DNA of 64,000 bases, taken from Heloderma charlesbogerti (lineage: Eukaryota; Chordata; Lepidosauria; Squamata; Helodermatidae). A program made the translations under genes and the position numbers. The first letter of the stretch is position 1, and every line of letters starts with the position of its first letter. Location of the stretch: positions 1 to 64,000 of the forward strand of contig JANEZZ010001475.1 of assembly GCA_026122225.1 (NCBI GenBank), read 5' to 3'. The notes beneath the pieces were generated by a model, which was given only the letters and a program-made list of their open reading frames with translations, searched no databases and had not been told where the DNA came from. Positions 33,263-43,962 of the stretch are shown here, one piece after another.

Positions 33263-34818
33263 AATACATTCTCTGTGGTATTTTACTCCGGGGCAGCTGT
33301 GAGGCGAGGTCCCTCGTGTTAGATGACGTAGTTGCGACTTCGCAGCCATCCATGGTTTTCGCCCAGAAAATGCGGAGTTCCAAGGAGTCATTTTACTGCA
33401 ATTTGAGGGGCTTGCTGCAGGTTTCCCCTTGGTTGCGGGCTGTCTGTTCCTTCCCCAAACCGGCTTCACATTTTGCAGTGGGCGTGTTGCAGGCATGCAT
33501 AGTGCCTGCGTCACTGTGTGACGCCCCTTTGCTCCCCCATCCCTTCGCAGCTGCGCAACTAGTACTTCCCACAGAGGCACAGAGGGGCATTTTCATATTT
33601 AATGGAGCTTGGAGATGTTCAGGAGTTGGTAATGGCATGGTTTGGTGGTGGTATTAATAAAGGACAAAAGGGTTTTTTAAAAAGCCTTCCAAGTTACATA
33701 CCTGGGAGGAGGGGAAAATAGTCATGGATCTAATGGAGAGAGAGAGAGAGAAGAAAAATGGAACTGGGGGGGGTAGACAAGATGTTTAGAAAGATCAAGA
33801 TCAAGGCACGAAGAAGAAACATGTATAGACATGAAGACAAAAATGAGATGATAGAAGCAGACAATCTAGAGAACTAAAGTAAAGGTACAAATCAGCATAA
33901 ATTTGAAAACTGATGTTAAATAAATCGATAATAGTTGGAAGGAACAGAAGATAACGTGTGAAAATAACCCCACAGTTTAAAACCTGGGGAATACCAACTC
34001 AAAAGGGAACAAGGGGAAATAACACTTTGCCAAAACAGAAGAAGTCCAGTTGAATAAGACAAAACTAGGGCAGCTCACTAGACAAACATATCACAGAGAA
34101 CGCGAGGACATCCGGGAGTTAAATGTGTTGCCCAAAAAGAATGCCCTTACAGCTGTACCAAAATAGCAATCCTGCTTCACTGATTGACTACATGTTTTTT
34201 TGGCAGTACAAAACATCCCACAAATCAAGGATAATTTAAGAGCCTCTCTAGTTTATTCTCTGTTAACATCAGCCCTTTAGGGGCCATTCCACCACTCAGG
34301 ATGGCCATAACATCCACACCCACTTCCTCCACCACCATGAAAGCCGCACGAAATTTGCCAAGGAGAAAAGAGCACAGATGAACTGCAATAGTTCAGTGAT
34401 AGAAATATAGTTACTTTTTCGGGTGGATTTTGTGTCAAATACTGCATAGGGAAAAAAGTCATAGCCAATATTGCCATCAATATTTTGCTAACCCACTTGA
34501 TGGAAATAAAACCTAACAAGAAGCGGTTGAGAATCTACAATAGTGGGAGTAGCAATGGAGGAACGAAAATGGTTTAATTTAAATTTTTACTACAAAAAGG
34601 TTACTTCAGCAAACCAGGCCATTGTCCTTATTTTTTGTTTGCTTCCAAAGAAAACTGCTAATTTAGGAATATTAATATTCTGTCAGCTTTATAAATATAC
34701 AGGACTGATATCACCACTCCTGGTTGGCAAATTTGTATGTGTTCCTCATGCACCTTCATATTGAGAAGTCAGCAAACAGAATCACTCTGTATATTTATGT
34801 TAAACTAAATAAGCCTTA
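33263..34818. other. Intergenic, unassigned
   Basis: 33280-33600 is CpG-containing and may be an old DNA element, but its ends are unclear. A short GA run lies near 33738-33752. No gene was recognised. Confidence 0.35.
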
Positions 34819-34907
34819 GGCTTCAATTCTAAACACATTTGCAAGGGAGTAAGCCCCATTGAACTCAATGGGATATACTTCCAAGTGAATATACATAGAA
34901 TTGTGAG
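34819..34907. mobile_element. Small Harbinger-like MITE, about 89 bp
   Basis: GGCTTCAATTCTAAACAC ... ATACATAGAATTGTGAG with central AGTAAGCCCCATTGAACTCA palindrome half. TTA lies on the left (34816-34818) and TAG on the right. Confidence 0.65.
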
Positions 34908-35271
34908 TAGAAGACCAAATTCTAAGTTTGTACAAATAAATGATAGGCTCAAACAAAAATCTAATGTTAATTGGCTGATTTGTCACACAGATTTGAAGTT
35001 CTGAGATGCGAAGAGACACAGATGATATGTCTGCAGAAATATATACATTTTCCCCAAACTCTCCCTGTAAGGAAAATGCCAGGGTGGGGAGACCAGGGGA
35101 GGGAGAGGAGCAGGATGTAGTTTTGTGACTGACAGCTCTACAGTCCGACCAGGGAATAACTTTACCAAAGCTCTCTCTTTTTCCCTTCCAATGATAGTGC
35201 TTTGGGGAGGGATGCAGGAATAATTTATTAGAGGCTGCTCCTGCATTTTCACTGTATTTTGTGACTTATGG

Positions 35272-35562
35272 TAGGGATGTGCACATAAGTGAAACTGAAG
35301 CTTGCCCAGTTTCTCCGACTTCTACTTCAAATCTTGTTCCAGCTGATGCCCACATCAGATTGCAAGCTTTTCTTTTCTTTTCGCACATCAACAGTGCACA
35401 TTTCCCTCCCGTTTATTGAAGTGTGTTTGTTTGCTTGCCTTTTTCAAAAGTAGGCATTTTTGAGCACATTTTTTGGTGGCACAAATTGCATCACAAGTTC
35501 AGGGACGCGTGGCCCTTGACTGCAGACTGCGCTCAGGTTTGTTAATTGCTCACACATCACTA
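35272..35562. mobile_element. Possible hAT-like MITE, 291 bp
   Basis: Ends TAGGGATGTGCACA and GCTCACACATCACTA are roughly inverted. Adjacent 8-mers do not match, so the boundaries or the target duplication have decayed. Confidence 0.4.
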
Positions 35563-35984
35563 GTCTGTAGCAGCAGAGGCAGCTGTAGCATTCAGGGCTT
35601 CCAAGAATGGCGTGAGTCCAGCACGGATTGGGAGATACCTTTCCCCATGCGTCTTTCCAGTGGGTTGCTGCTGACACCAACCCTCCCACCAGGAATGTGC
35701 AGCCAGGACCAAGTTGCCCCAGCTCGTTCTTCCTGGCTGGCTGTTACACTGGAAGGTAGGCAGCTCTTCCTTCTCAAGGAGGCACCTGCCAGGAATGTGT
35801 TAAAGAGGGCCATCAGCTCCAGGAAGGCAGCCCAGGAAGGTAACTTGTGGGGGCAAGCAGGTCTTGGCAGCCCTGCTGCCTCACCTCCTACTGTTTAATG
35901 TAAAGCCCAGTAATGAGCTAGGCTTCTGACTCTGAAACAAAGAGTGAAAGGGGCACCCATGCGGGAGGAATAAAGTTCTGAGGG
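35563..35984. other. Intergenic, nothing recognised
   Basis: No element or exon was recognised. Confidence 0.35.
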
Positions 35985-36500
35985 CTTTATTTATTACGTT
36001 TCTACACCACCCCATAGCTGAAGCTCTCTGGGCGGTTTACAAAGGTTAAAACATTAAAAGTACAATATGCAAAATTTAAATATAAAGAACACACAAAAAG
36101 ACAGTATACACAAAGACAACATATATCTAAAACAACTTTGAGTGATCAGCCAAACTATAAAACAAATCCAGGATTGATTAAAACTCATCACATGCTGCCA
36201 AATGCCCGGAAAAGAGAAAGGTCCTGACCTGGTGCTGAAAAGACAACAATGTTGATGCCAGGCAGGCCTCATCAGGGATATTATTCCACAATTGGGGGGC
36301 CACCACTGAGAAAGCCCTCTCCTTTGTTGCTGTCTTCCAAGCTCCCCTTGGAGTTGACACCTGGAGGAGGACCTTAGATGTTGAGCGTAGTGTACAGGTA
36401 TGTTTTTGCTGGGAGAGGCGCTCCATCAGGTATTGCTGTGCCAAGCCATGTAAGGCTTTATAGGTTAAAACCAGCACCTTGAATCGGGCTCAGAAACATA
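35985..36500 (-). mobile_element. L2-type LINE 3' end
   Basis: The minus strand reads VLTYKALHGLAQQYL, then ERAFSVVAPQLWNNIPDEA and LLSFQHQVRTFLF, the L2 C-terminal signature. It continues through the GCCCAGAGAGCTTCAGCTAT tail to 35985. Confidence 0.85.
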
Positions 36501-36604
36501 TAGGCAGCCAATGAAAGTGGGCCAGAGTAGGTCTTATATGTGCGGGCATATAAGCAACTTTACAAGCAACTTTGGTTTTATAATTGCACCAAGCACTATT
36601 CAGA

Positions 36605-37023
36605 GGAAGCAATCCTATGGCTGCTAGACAGCAGCAAGACAGCCATAGGATACCTTGTTTTCCGGGAACTGACCTCAGAGCCCGCGCTCCAAGGTCGGTA
36701 CCCAGAGAACCAACCTCCCCACACTTCCGTGCTGCCTCCGAGGCAAGAGGAGTGCAGAGTGACTGGAAAGGGGTGTGGCTGGGGGGTGTTCTGGGGCGGG
36801 GAGGGTGGAAATGCCCATATGACACATCCAGTGTGTCGTACAGCAGCCTCCTTCCCTGCTCAGCCCTCCCACAGCTAGACAGCCACAATCGGTGTCTAGC
36901 TGAAAATGCAGGGCAGGGGAAGCACAGAGGGAACGATCCCCTCCGTGCTTCTCCTGCCCTGCATTGGATAGGCGGTTGCCTCCGAGTTCAGAGGGGGCCC
37001 CCTATCTGGATAGGATTGCGCCC
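36605..37023. mobile_element. Harbinger-like MITE, 419 bp
   Basis: Ends GGAAGCAATCCTATGG and GATAGGATTGCGCCC, with TAA after the right end (37024-37026); the left flank is mutated. It is in reverse orientation to the 22967 copy. Internal hairpins are the same: AGCTAGACAGCC/GGTGTCTAGCT and AGAAGCACGGAGG-type arms. Confidence 0.75.
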
Positions 37024-38719
37024 TAAGTCTGTGTGTGTGAGGGTGTGTGATGCAGACCCATAACACTCACAACCAGGGACACCACAAACTGTCCACAAAA
37101 GGACAGAAGTGAATCCCTTAAAAAATTCCAAATCTTAAATGTTCTTCTTCCACTATACAGTGTGCACAAACTCTACAGTATACGCTTCCATACATTTTCT
37201 CAGTAAAGTGTCATCCATCCATCAAGGATGAAGCACTTAAAGTTTCTTTGACTCTGGTGTCAATTGAGCAGAAATTATTAATTAAAAAATAACAACAACC
37301 AATCCCTAAAGCCTTTTTATTCAGCATAACTCCCCAACTCCTGACCCCATCCTTCTGAAATTTTGCAGATTTCTTATCTAGGGGCACCTCTATGATTTAT
37401 GCAATCTTCATACGAATCTCCTGTAAAAAAAAAAAAAAAAAACACGGGGAGGTAAACCTGTTTTTTAAATAAATTGTCAGCATCTATAGACTCCCCTTGC
37501 ACGAAAACTATGCAACTGCCTGAAATCATTTATTTATTCAAAATATGTCTATACCAACCTTCACCAAAAAAAATTTCTAGAGTGGGTTACACAATTAATG
37601 TTTATGATACTATAAATGAAATAACTGAAGCCAGGGAGGAGTTCTTTGTGCCTGGAACACTGCCCTGGCATTTAAGGAACACTGGTTTGCCCACAGAAAG
37701 GGATTTGTTTTACTTGTTCTATACTCCTTTTGTGGTACCAAGACAGCCAAGACTGAGCCTCCATTGTAAAGCTCAACAAATGAAGGATTTAATCCAATTC
37801 TGTCAAAAAGCAAAAAGATTATTGCCATGTTTTGACTATTATGGTCAATGGGGCGACATTCGAAGCTTTGGATTTTCTGAAGTAAGGTTGTGATTCAGAC
37901 CTGAGCTGGAAGTGGTCTCTAAAGCATTACAGGCCAAACTGGGGTGCTTTCCAAACTGCTGAAATGGGGTCTGGACAAAATCTTGCATTTGGTTCACACC
38001 ACTAATAATTAGGAAGGAGGAAGGAAGACAAGCATGCTCTTTTGATTGGCTATAGAGATGATAGAACTTCAGTACGCCTGGGTCTGTTCTGACATGGGGC
38101 TGGAGAGTGGTCAGGAATGCTGGGAGTTGTACTCCATAACATCTGGAGGGCACCAGGGCGGGGAAGTCTGAGAGCAGTTAGGCAGTTGGGGGAGAGGTTC
38201 AAATTTCAATTGGGGCAGGTGGAAGTGGGGGTCTACGCCTTGTAGTTCAGAGGGAAAAGCTAGGGTTTTATTAGGAGAAAGGGAGGAGTCCTAGGAAAGT
38301 GAGGACAGGAGTACGGCCTTAACTAAAATGTATAAACTGAAAGGTCTGTGTCTTGTAGCTCAGAGAGGAAAGTAACACCAGGAAATCAGCTACTAAAAAC
38401 AAGAAGACAGGGGTCCCCCCTCTTGTTATTATTACCTACTTGGATCGGTTGACTGCGTACACAATGATATAAAGTTGTTGCTGTTGTTGTAATGGAGAAT
38501 TAAGTAGATTGTTGCTTATGCAGAGCGGCTTGGGGAAACAATGTTAACAGGTTAACCCCTTTCATGGCCACAGCCAAGTTAACGTAGGATATTTGCAGGC
38601 ATGGAGTAACAGAAGGACATTTCTCAAAAGTCAGCAGCAGACTGGAAATACCAGCAGTAGACTTCTCAATTCATTGTAAGCTATTATAATTATCATTTTT
38701 CATAATTCTGTATTTTCAG
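37024..38719. other. Intergenic with MITE-like scraps
   Basis: Poly-A at 37424-37442. A short LINE tail near 37515-37600. ATGCTGGGAGTTGTACTCC with CATCTGGAGGGCACC at about 38113-38156 resembles the hAT-like MITE at 23869. Confidence 0.35.
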
Positions 38720-38803
38720 AACCTTCCTTCCTTTGATAATTATGACAGTATTTTGCCAGTTAGTTATGAACCTAGTGACTTTCCTCCAGCCGAGCTACAG
38801 TGA
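38720..38803 (+). CDS. Weak candidate terminal exon
   Basis: After CATTTTTCATAATTCTGTAT and TTTCAG (to 38719), one frame reads 27 sense codons (including FDNYDSILPVSYEPSDFPP) and stops at TGA 38801-38803. The composition is protein-like. No AATAAA follows closely and a second frame is also open past a possible donor at 38851, so this may be chance. Confidence 0.25.
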   Translation, partial: NLPSFDNYDSILPVSYEPSDFPPAELQ

Positions 38804-39494
38804 TGGCCACTTTTCACCCAGTAGCGCGCTTAGGTTCTCATGTTTCTGTACGTAAGGGACACAATCCAGCCAAAGATAAGCCTCGTTTATTTCAGTGGGT
38901 GAGTCAAAGCATCTACTTCTTTCTACTGAAATTAGTAGGATCTAAAATCATGTAATGGACTGGATCATACCCAAGATTTGTTCTGTTAACCAGTTTAGAA
39001 CAACACAATACTAAAAGAAATGAGGTGGGGGGTGCCCTTTTTCATTTGTCCGTTTTCACAGGTGATACAACTAGTGTGCGCTGGACTGTAGAAATAATGA
39101 CTATAGCTGTAAACATGAGCAGAAACCACTTGCATCAACACAGGGGGTCGATTATTTCCTTTCCCCTTGGGTTGGGGAGGGAAACCCCTCTATGCACATG
39201 GCTTTTGCAGATCCAGGGGGGATCTTCATAACAACGGAATGAGAAGCGCATTGCAGATTATCCGGATTTTCATGAAATCAGCTTTGGTCTGTCAGTGGCA
39301 CATGAAGCAAGAAAAGCTGAGTATGCACTATCTTAAACCCTGCTTTTCTTGGTCACAGAGGCACGTCACAGAGTTAATGCGGAGGGACATGGCACACTGC
39401 AGCAGAACTGCCTGGGAGCCACTTTCAGTAAAAAAAAGTCAGACTAAAAGGAGTTTCAGAAAATGCGGCTTTTCAAGAGGGAAGCGGCTGGTTG
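38804..39494. other. Intergenic, nothing recognised
   Basis: No bounded element or exon; the sequence ends at the target duplication of the next element. Confidence 0.35.
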
Positions 39495-40556
39495 TAGGGA
39501 TGTACAAAACTCACTTACCTTTGCTCCGTCCCTCCCGGAGGAATCCTCGATGGGGGGAGAGGTGATCCGGTCCTCCCCCCCGGAATCCTTGATGGCTGGC
39601 TCCGCTCCGCGGCCAGGCTGCAGAGCAACCGGCTGGGGCCAGCCGCAGCTGGATTTCTGGCCGCAGACGGCCTGGTGTGGATGCAAATGGCGGCCACCGT
39701 AGCGGCCGCCATTTGCATCCAGCCAGACAACCGTGATAGGCTACATAAGAATTTACGTAGCCTATCACAGCTAACCTAAAAAAACACACCAAAAAACGCA
39801 GCGTACGCAAATGGCGGATACGGCAGCCACCATTTGCGTTCCCTATTTTTCGCCGATTTATCTTACATAAATATTTACATATGATAAAACGGCGAAAAAA
39901 AGGGGAACGCAAATAGCATAGTGGATGCTATTTGCGTTCCTTTATTTTTCACCATTCTATCCTACGTAAATATTTTATCGTAAATATTTTAAATATTTAA
40001 ATACGTAAATATTTAAATATGTAAATATTTAAATACGTAAATATTTTTTTAAAATTGGTGAAATTTTTCGCCGATTTATCTTACGTAGATATTTACGTAG
40101 GCTAGAACGGCAAAAAATAAAGGAACACAAATAGCACCCACTACATTATTTGCGTTCCCCTTTTTTTTCGCCGTTTTATCTTACTTAAATATTTACATAA
40201 GATAAATCGACGAAAAATAGGGAACACAAATGGCGACCAGCGGCCGCCGTAGCCGCCACCATTTGCGTACGCTGCGTTTGGGGGGGTGAGGTTAGCCGTG
40301 ATAGGCTACGTAAGAATTTACTATTACAGTCCAAGGACGGCAATGGTGGTGGCAACAGCACTGCCACGGACGGCCAGGAGACCAGCCGCCGCCGCCGGAG
40401 CCACTGCCGCCAAATCCGCCCCAGGTAAGTGCCGTCCCGGGGGGATTCCATGGGGGGTGGGGGGGCAGGAGGCTGTTCTGCCACGGATTCCGGGGGGGCA
40501 GATTCTAAAGAATCCAGCCTCACTAGAGTCCGTGGTGGAATTCTCTGCCATCCCTA
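39495..40556 (+). mobile_element. Palindromic hAT-like element (copy C), 1062 bp
   Basis: Starts TAGGGATGTACAAAACTCAC and ends AATTCTCTGCCATCCCTA, flanked by perfect GCTGGTTG duplications (39487-39494 and 40557-40564). Terminal inverted repeats are only about 9 bp. The interior is a run of hairpins (listed separately). Near the right end is the GATTCTAAAGAATCC hairpin. No open frame resembles a transposase, so it is non-autonomous. It is the longest family member here. Confidence 0.9.
39664..40330. repeat. Hairpin array of copy C
   Basis: B-type hairpins occur at about 39676-39722, 39801-39843, 39905-39943, 40121-40158 and 40221-40264. A-type hairpins are at 39728-39768, 39851-39897, 40072-40114 and 40170-40214, plus a left arm only at 40298-40319. 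Between 39960 and 40050 the A-type core is expanded into repeats of TACGTAAATATTTAAA. The 40072 hairpin pairs a TTTATCTTACG left arm with a CGTAGGCTAG right arm, a mix of two arm types. Confidence 0.8.
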
Positions 40557-41189
40557 GCTGGTTGGCTGTGGATTGGTCACGACACCATGTGCTGCAAAGG
40601 ACCTCAAACTGCCCTCCTCTCACACCAGATCGCTCATGTGGATTGCTCCTGGGTCAATGAGAACTTGGGAGATCATTCAGATACCCATCTACACTGGCAA
40701 CCCATTCTGCTCCATAGAAGGAAGGCTTCGGAGTTGCATCTACCTGCAGTTGGATTTTCCACTTGAGTGTTCGTGCTGCTTTATTTATTAAGAAAATGTG
40801 CTAATCATCTATGATGGAAGCACTCAGGGCAATGTGCAATAAATTAAAAAGCAAATACTTCATAAAGTTAAACAGCAGCAATATCAATAAAAACATAAGG
40901 CAACAAAATGGACTGCAACCATTGTAAAACCACAAGGTAACACAAAGCGTTTATCTCCCCCATGTCCAGAGAGTCATCTCAGCATCCAGGATGGCACCTA
41001 CTTCTGTTTGGGAGACAAGTCTCACTTCTGACTTTGCCAGGGAAATGGCTTCCCTGGACTCCCAGAACATCTTGACGAAGGAAGCAGGTTTTGTAAGTAG
41101 CTCCTGCAAGTTCCAGTATTGGTTATTTGAACAAACCCTTTCCCCCAGACCTTCAAAGACACCCTGTTCCATTTCTCCATTTTCCTAGA
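40557..41189. other. Intergenic with possible LINE/SINE tail
   Basis: GCTTTATTTATTAAGAAAAT near 40780 and ACTCAGGGCAATGTGCAATA look like the reverse of a LINE or SINE 3' tail. It cannot be bounded. Confidence 0.35.
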
Positions 41190-41855
41190 TAGGAATCATG
41201 TAGTGAAGGGCTTTATTCTAGGGGTGTACAGATTACTTACCCTGTTCCGCTGGGGCCATCCGCTGGAGGGGAAGGCGATCCATCCCGCCCCCCCCCCAGA
41301 ATCCTCCCCAGCCAGCTCTGCTCTGCGGGGAGCCCGCGGAGCCACCGGCTAGGGCCACCCACAGCCAGACTTCTGTCCGCTGCTGGGCTGCAGCTGCAAA
41401 TGGGCTGCAGCTACGCCATTTGTGTCCCTGCCTTTTGCCGTGATAGGCTATGTAAATACTTACATAGCCTATCACGGCTAAAGTACAGAGGAAATGGCGG
41501 CTGCAGACTGGGGCAGCCATTCGCGGGGCAGCGGTCAGCCGACAAAGGTAGGCTCCATCCCAGGGGGATTCCGTAGGGGGTGGGTGGGGATTGCTCCGTT
41601 CTGCCACGGACTCCAGTGAGGCTGCATTCTAAAGAATCCGGCCTCACTGGAGTCCGTGGCAGAATTCTCTAACATCCCTAGCTTATTCTGCACCAGAGGT
41701 GGGCAGAAAGTAGATCTCCAGATGTTTTGGACTTCAGTTCCCAGCATTCTTGACCACTGGCCATGCTGGTAGGGCTTCTGGGAGTTGAAGTCCAAAACAT
41801 CTTGAGATCTACTTTTTGCCCACCCCTGGTGCAGAATAAACCCTTCACTGTATGA
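41190..41855. mobile_element. Palindromic MITE split by copy D
   Basis: The right half 41690-41855 is a near-perfect hairpin (GTGGGCAGAAAGTAGATCTC ... GAGATCTACTTTTTGCCCAC). The outer part of the right arm (GGTGCAGAATAAACCCTTCA) pairs with AGTGAAGGGCTTTATTC left of copy D plus TGCACC right of it. Copy D therefore inserted inside the left arm. Exact outer ends are uncertain. Confidence 0.65.
41219..41680 (+). mobile_element. Palindromic hAT-like element (copy D), 462 bp
   Basis: Starts TAGGGGTGTACAG and ends AATTCTCTAACATCCCTA. The flanks CTTTATTC (left) and GCTTATTC (right) look like a decayed 8-bp duplication with a 1-bp indel. It contains one B hairpin (about 41397-41428) and one perfect A hairpin (41438-41478, arms CCGTGATAGGCTATGTAA), plus the end hairpin GGCTGCATTCT/AGAATCCGGCC. 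Confidence 0.8.
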
Positions 41856-42423
41856 TCACCATCTGCCCACCCCCATTCTGCACAACCAGAGCCAGGTCCT
41901 TGGCTGTTAACTGGATGAGCTGCCTTTCCCCTTCGACCAAGGTGCTTTGAGCCCATTTACAGTTCCAGGAGCCAACCATGGAGAGCGTTTCTCTTGTTTT
42001 CCCCCCTGTCCTAGCTGGGAATGGAGAATGCCACAGAAGATGCTTCAGACCCAGTAGCCATCTGCAGAATGCCTTCCTCTCCCCCAAAGCCAGCTGGGAG
42101 TGGAAAGAACACATGAAGCACATCGCATTGAGCACTCTCCAGACTACAGCATCCTTCCATAGGGATCCTGGTTTTTAGCACCGCCTCCTCTCATTGGCTG
42201 AAAACCAGAATTTAAACAGATACAAAGGGCCCCATTCTCCTTCCCACTTACTGCAGGTCTTTCTCACCTAATGGACAACAGGGCAAGTAGGGGAGTAAGA
42301 TCCACTGTATTAAAAGCATGCTAGATGCTGATAAGAGATGTTTTGATAACCTTCCAACCTTATGAACTGTGTCTTCCATAAGGAAACTGGGTGAAAGTAA
42401 GGGGTCATAGACAAGAACACGTT
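41856..42423. other. Intergenic, nothing recognised
   Basis: No element or exon was recognised. Confidence 0.35.
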
Positions 42424-43162
42424 GTGGTTTGGGATTCCCGCGTCTGGAAATAAAGGGAAGAAAAAGTAAAATAAAGGGAAGAAAATAAAGGGAAGAAAAA
42501 GTAAAATAAAGGGAAGAAAAAGTAAAATAAAGGGAAGAAAATAAAGGGAAGAAAAAGTAGAATAAAGGGAAGAAAATAAAGGGAAGAAAAAAGGAGCTGT
42601 TGACCACATAAAAGGAGAACCTAGAACTGTTTCACAGTAAACAAGAGGTAAGAAGGAATATTTGGAAAATGTGTCATGAGATGGGACGTATAGGATGACA
42701 TTGACCAATAGTTGTAAGGATTTTGGAATACGTTTTAGAGGGGAGGGCACCAACTTTGAGAGGGTATATACTGGGGTACACGGAAGAGATCTGGATTTTC
42801 TTTCTTTACTCTGGGGCGAGCCTGCTACACTGTAGTCTATGTTATAGGCCATGGTTGAAACCCGGGTTTGGAGTGAGAGAGAGTCCCTTTACCACTTTGG
42901 GTAAAGTAGTGCTTTGTGGGTATGGCTTTGCTTGGTTGAAGGTTTGCATGCTTGTTAAACTTTTCTCTATCTTTCTTTAATAAATGCATCTCGCTTATGT
43001 TGTTGTTTTAATCCTTTTTTATGGAATTTAAGTAAATCTGGGTGAATGTGAACACTCTGGTCTCGGTCCTCAAAGGAACCTCGCTTACCGCATCAGGGCC
43101 AAACTGGGGCTGTTTAAAGTAGGTGTGCCTGGGTACCCAATACCAGGGACCCTGACATTTTA
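42424..43162 (+). mobile_element. Possible solo LTR with an internal minisatellite
   Basis: The order is compatible with an LTR: a promoter-like GGGTATATACTGGGG at about 42759-42773, AATAAA at 42980-42985, then about 180 bp ending near ACCCTGACA. A start at TGTGGTTTGG (42424) is possible. No target duplication, primer binding site or internal genes were found, so a solo LTR is the best guess and the class is open. Confidence 0.4.
42448..42592. repeat. Minisatellite of GGGAAGAAAAAGTAAAATAAA-type units
   Basis: Alternating units GGGAAGAAAATAAA and GGGAAGAAAAAGTAAAATAA-type, about eight copies, with few differences. Confidence 0.9.
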
Positions 43163-43665
43163 GCCTCCAGTTTTTCCCTTACAACTTGTGTAAGGAATAA
43201 ATTGCCAGCATTTATCACTTGCCTTCTTTGCACAGGATTGTAATGGAGAAAACAGTATTATGAGTAGTTTCTGACGTCTAACTTTATAAGGAGCTACAAC
43301 ACCTGAAAATGCTGATTCATATTGAAACACTGTGATTAGAAAACAAAGTACATAGTTTTAGCGCACTTGCAATCATATGTATTTTATAGAGAGCATTTTA
43401 TACTGATGGCATCATTTTAGGATGAATAATTTTCTGTAATGAATGAGGCATCCATATTTTTCCTGCCTTACGAACTGTCTCTGAAGCAATAGACATATTA
43501 ATATGTGCCAGTTTCAGATTTGTTTACTTTGTCTGTAATTCTTCAAGTTTTCAACCTCCTTATAAAACCTGCATTTTTTACATATTTTACATTGTCTATG
43601 ACTAATGTGGGACAAGAATGAAGAAGAATAAACACTTGTGCTAATCCATGTTTTTCCTTCTGTAG
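43163..43665. other. Intergenic; upstream intron-like sequence
   Basis: Nothing recognised, apart from a possible branch point and pyrimidine tract at its end (see the next feature). Confidence 0.35.
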
Positions 43666-43780
43666 TGTTTCAAACAGTTTGACAGTTGGCTCTGGCAAAG
43701 GCAAGGACTTACTTTTAAAGGCAGTTCTGAGCAAAGAATTATCAATGAACGATTGCACAACTGTTGAGTTTGTCCTATAA
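43666..43780 (+). CDS. Candidate terminal exon
   Basis: GTGCTAATCC (possible branch point, about 43639) and TTTTTCCTTCTGTAG (to 43665) form a good 3' splice site. Two frames are open. One gives 33 codons to TGA at 43765-43767 (CFKQFDSWLWQRQG). The other, shifted by one base, gives 37 codons to TAA at 43778-43780 (KGKDLLLKAVLSKELS). The second looks more protein-like. No AATAAA follows within 100 bp. I do not recognise either peptide. Confidence 0.3.
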
Positions 43781-43871
43781 TCCCAGAGTGCAAGACAGGG
43801 GACTCGAGTGTGATCCACTTTCTTTACAATTTATAGATAATCCTGTTATTGTTGTACTATTTTGTGCTTAA

Positions 43872-43962
43872 GGCTGCAATCCTATACACACACAACTAAA
43901 AGTAAGTCTCATTGAACTCAATGGGAATTACTCCGGAATAGATATACATACGATTGCATGCC
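43872..43962. mobile_element. Small Harbinger-like MITE, about 91 bp
   Basis: GGCTGCAATCCTATACACAC ... ATACATACGATTGCATGCC with AGTAAGTCTCATTGAACTCA in the centre. It is a sister to 34819 and 25574. Confidence 0.7.

Noticed and set aside
39728..40264. Regularly spaced repeats resembling a CRISPR array
   Set aside because: The repeats are palindromic and alternate in type, spacers are also inverted, flanks show an 8-bp target duplication, and the context is vertebrate. This is a transposable element.
42248..42852. Minus-strand frames rich in FLPFILLF
   Set aside because: They are translations of the GGGAAGAAAA-type minisatellite.
43543..43818. 91-codon minus ORF opposite the 43666 exon candidate
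   Set aside because: No splice or poly(A) logic on that strand, and the plus strand has a better acceptor. It is probably a shadow.
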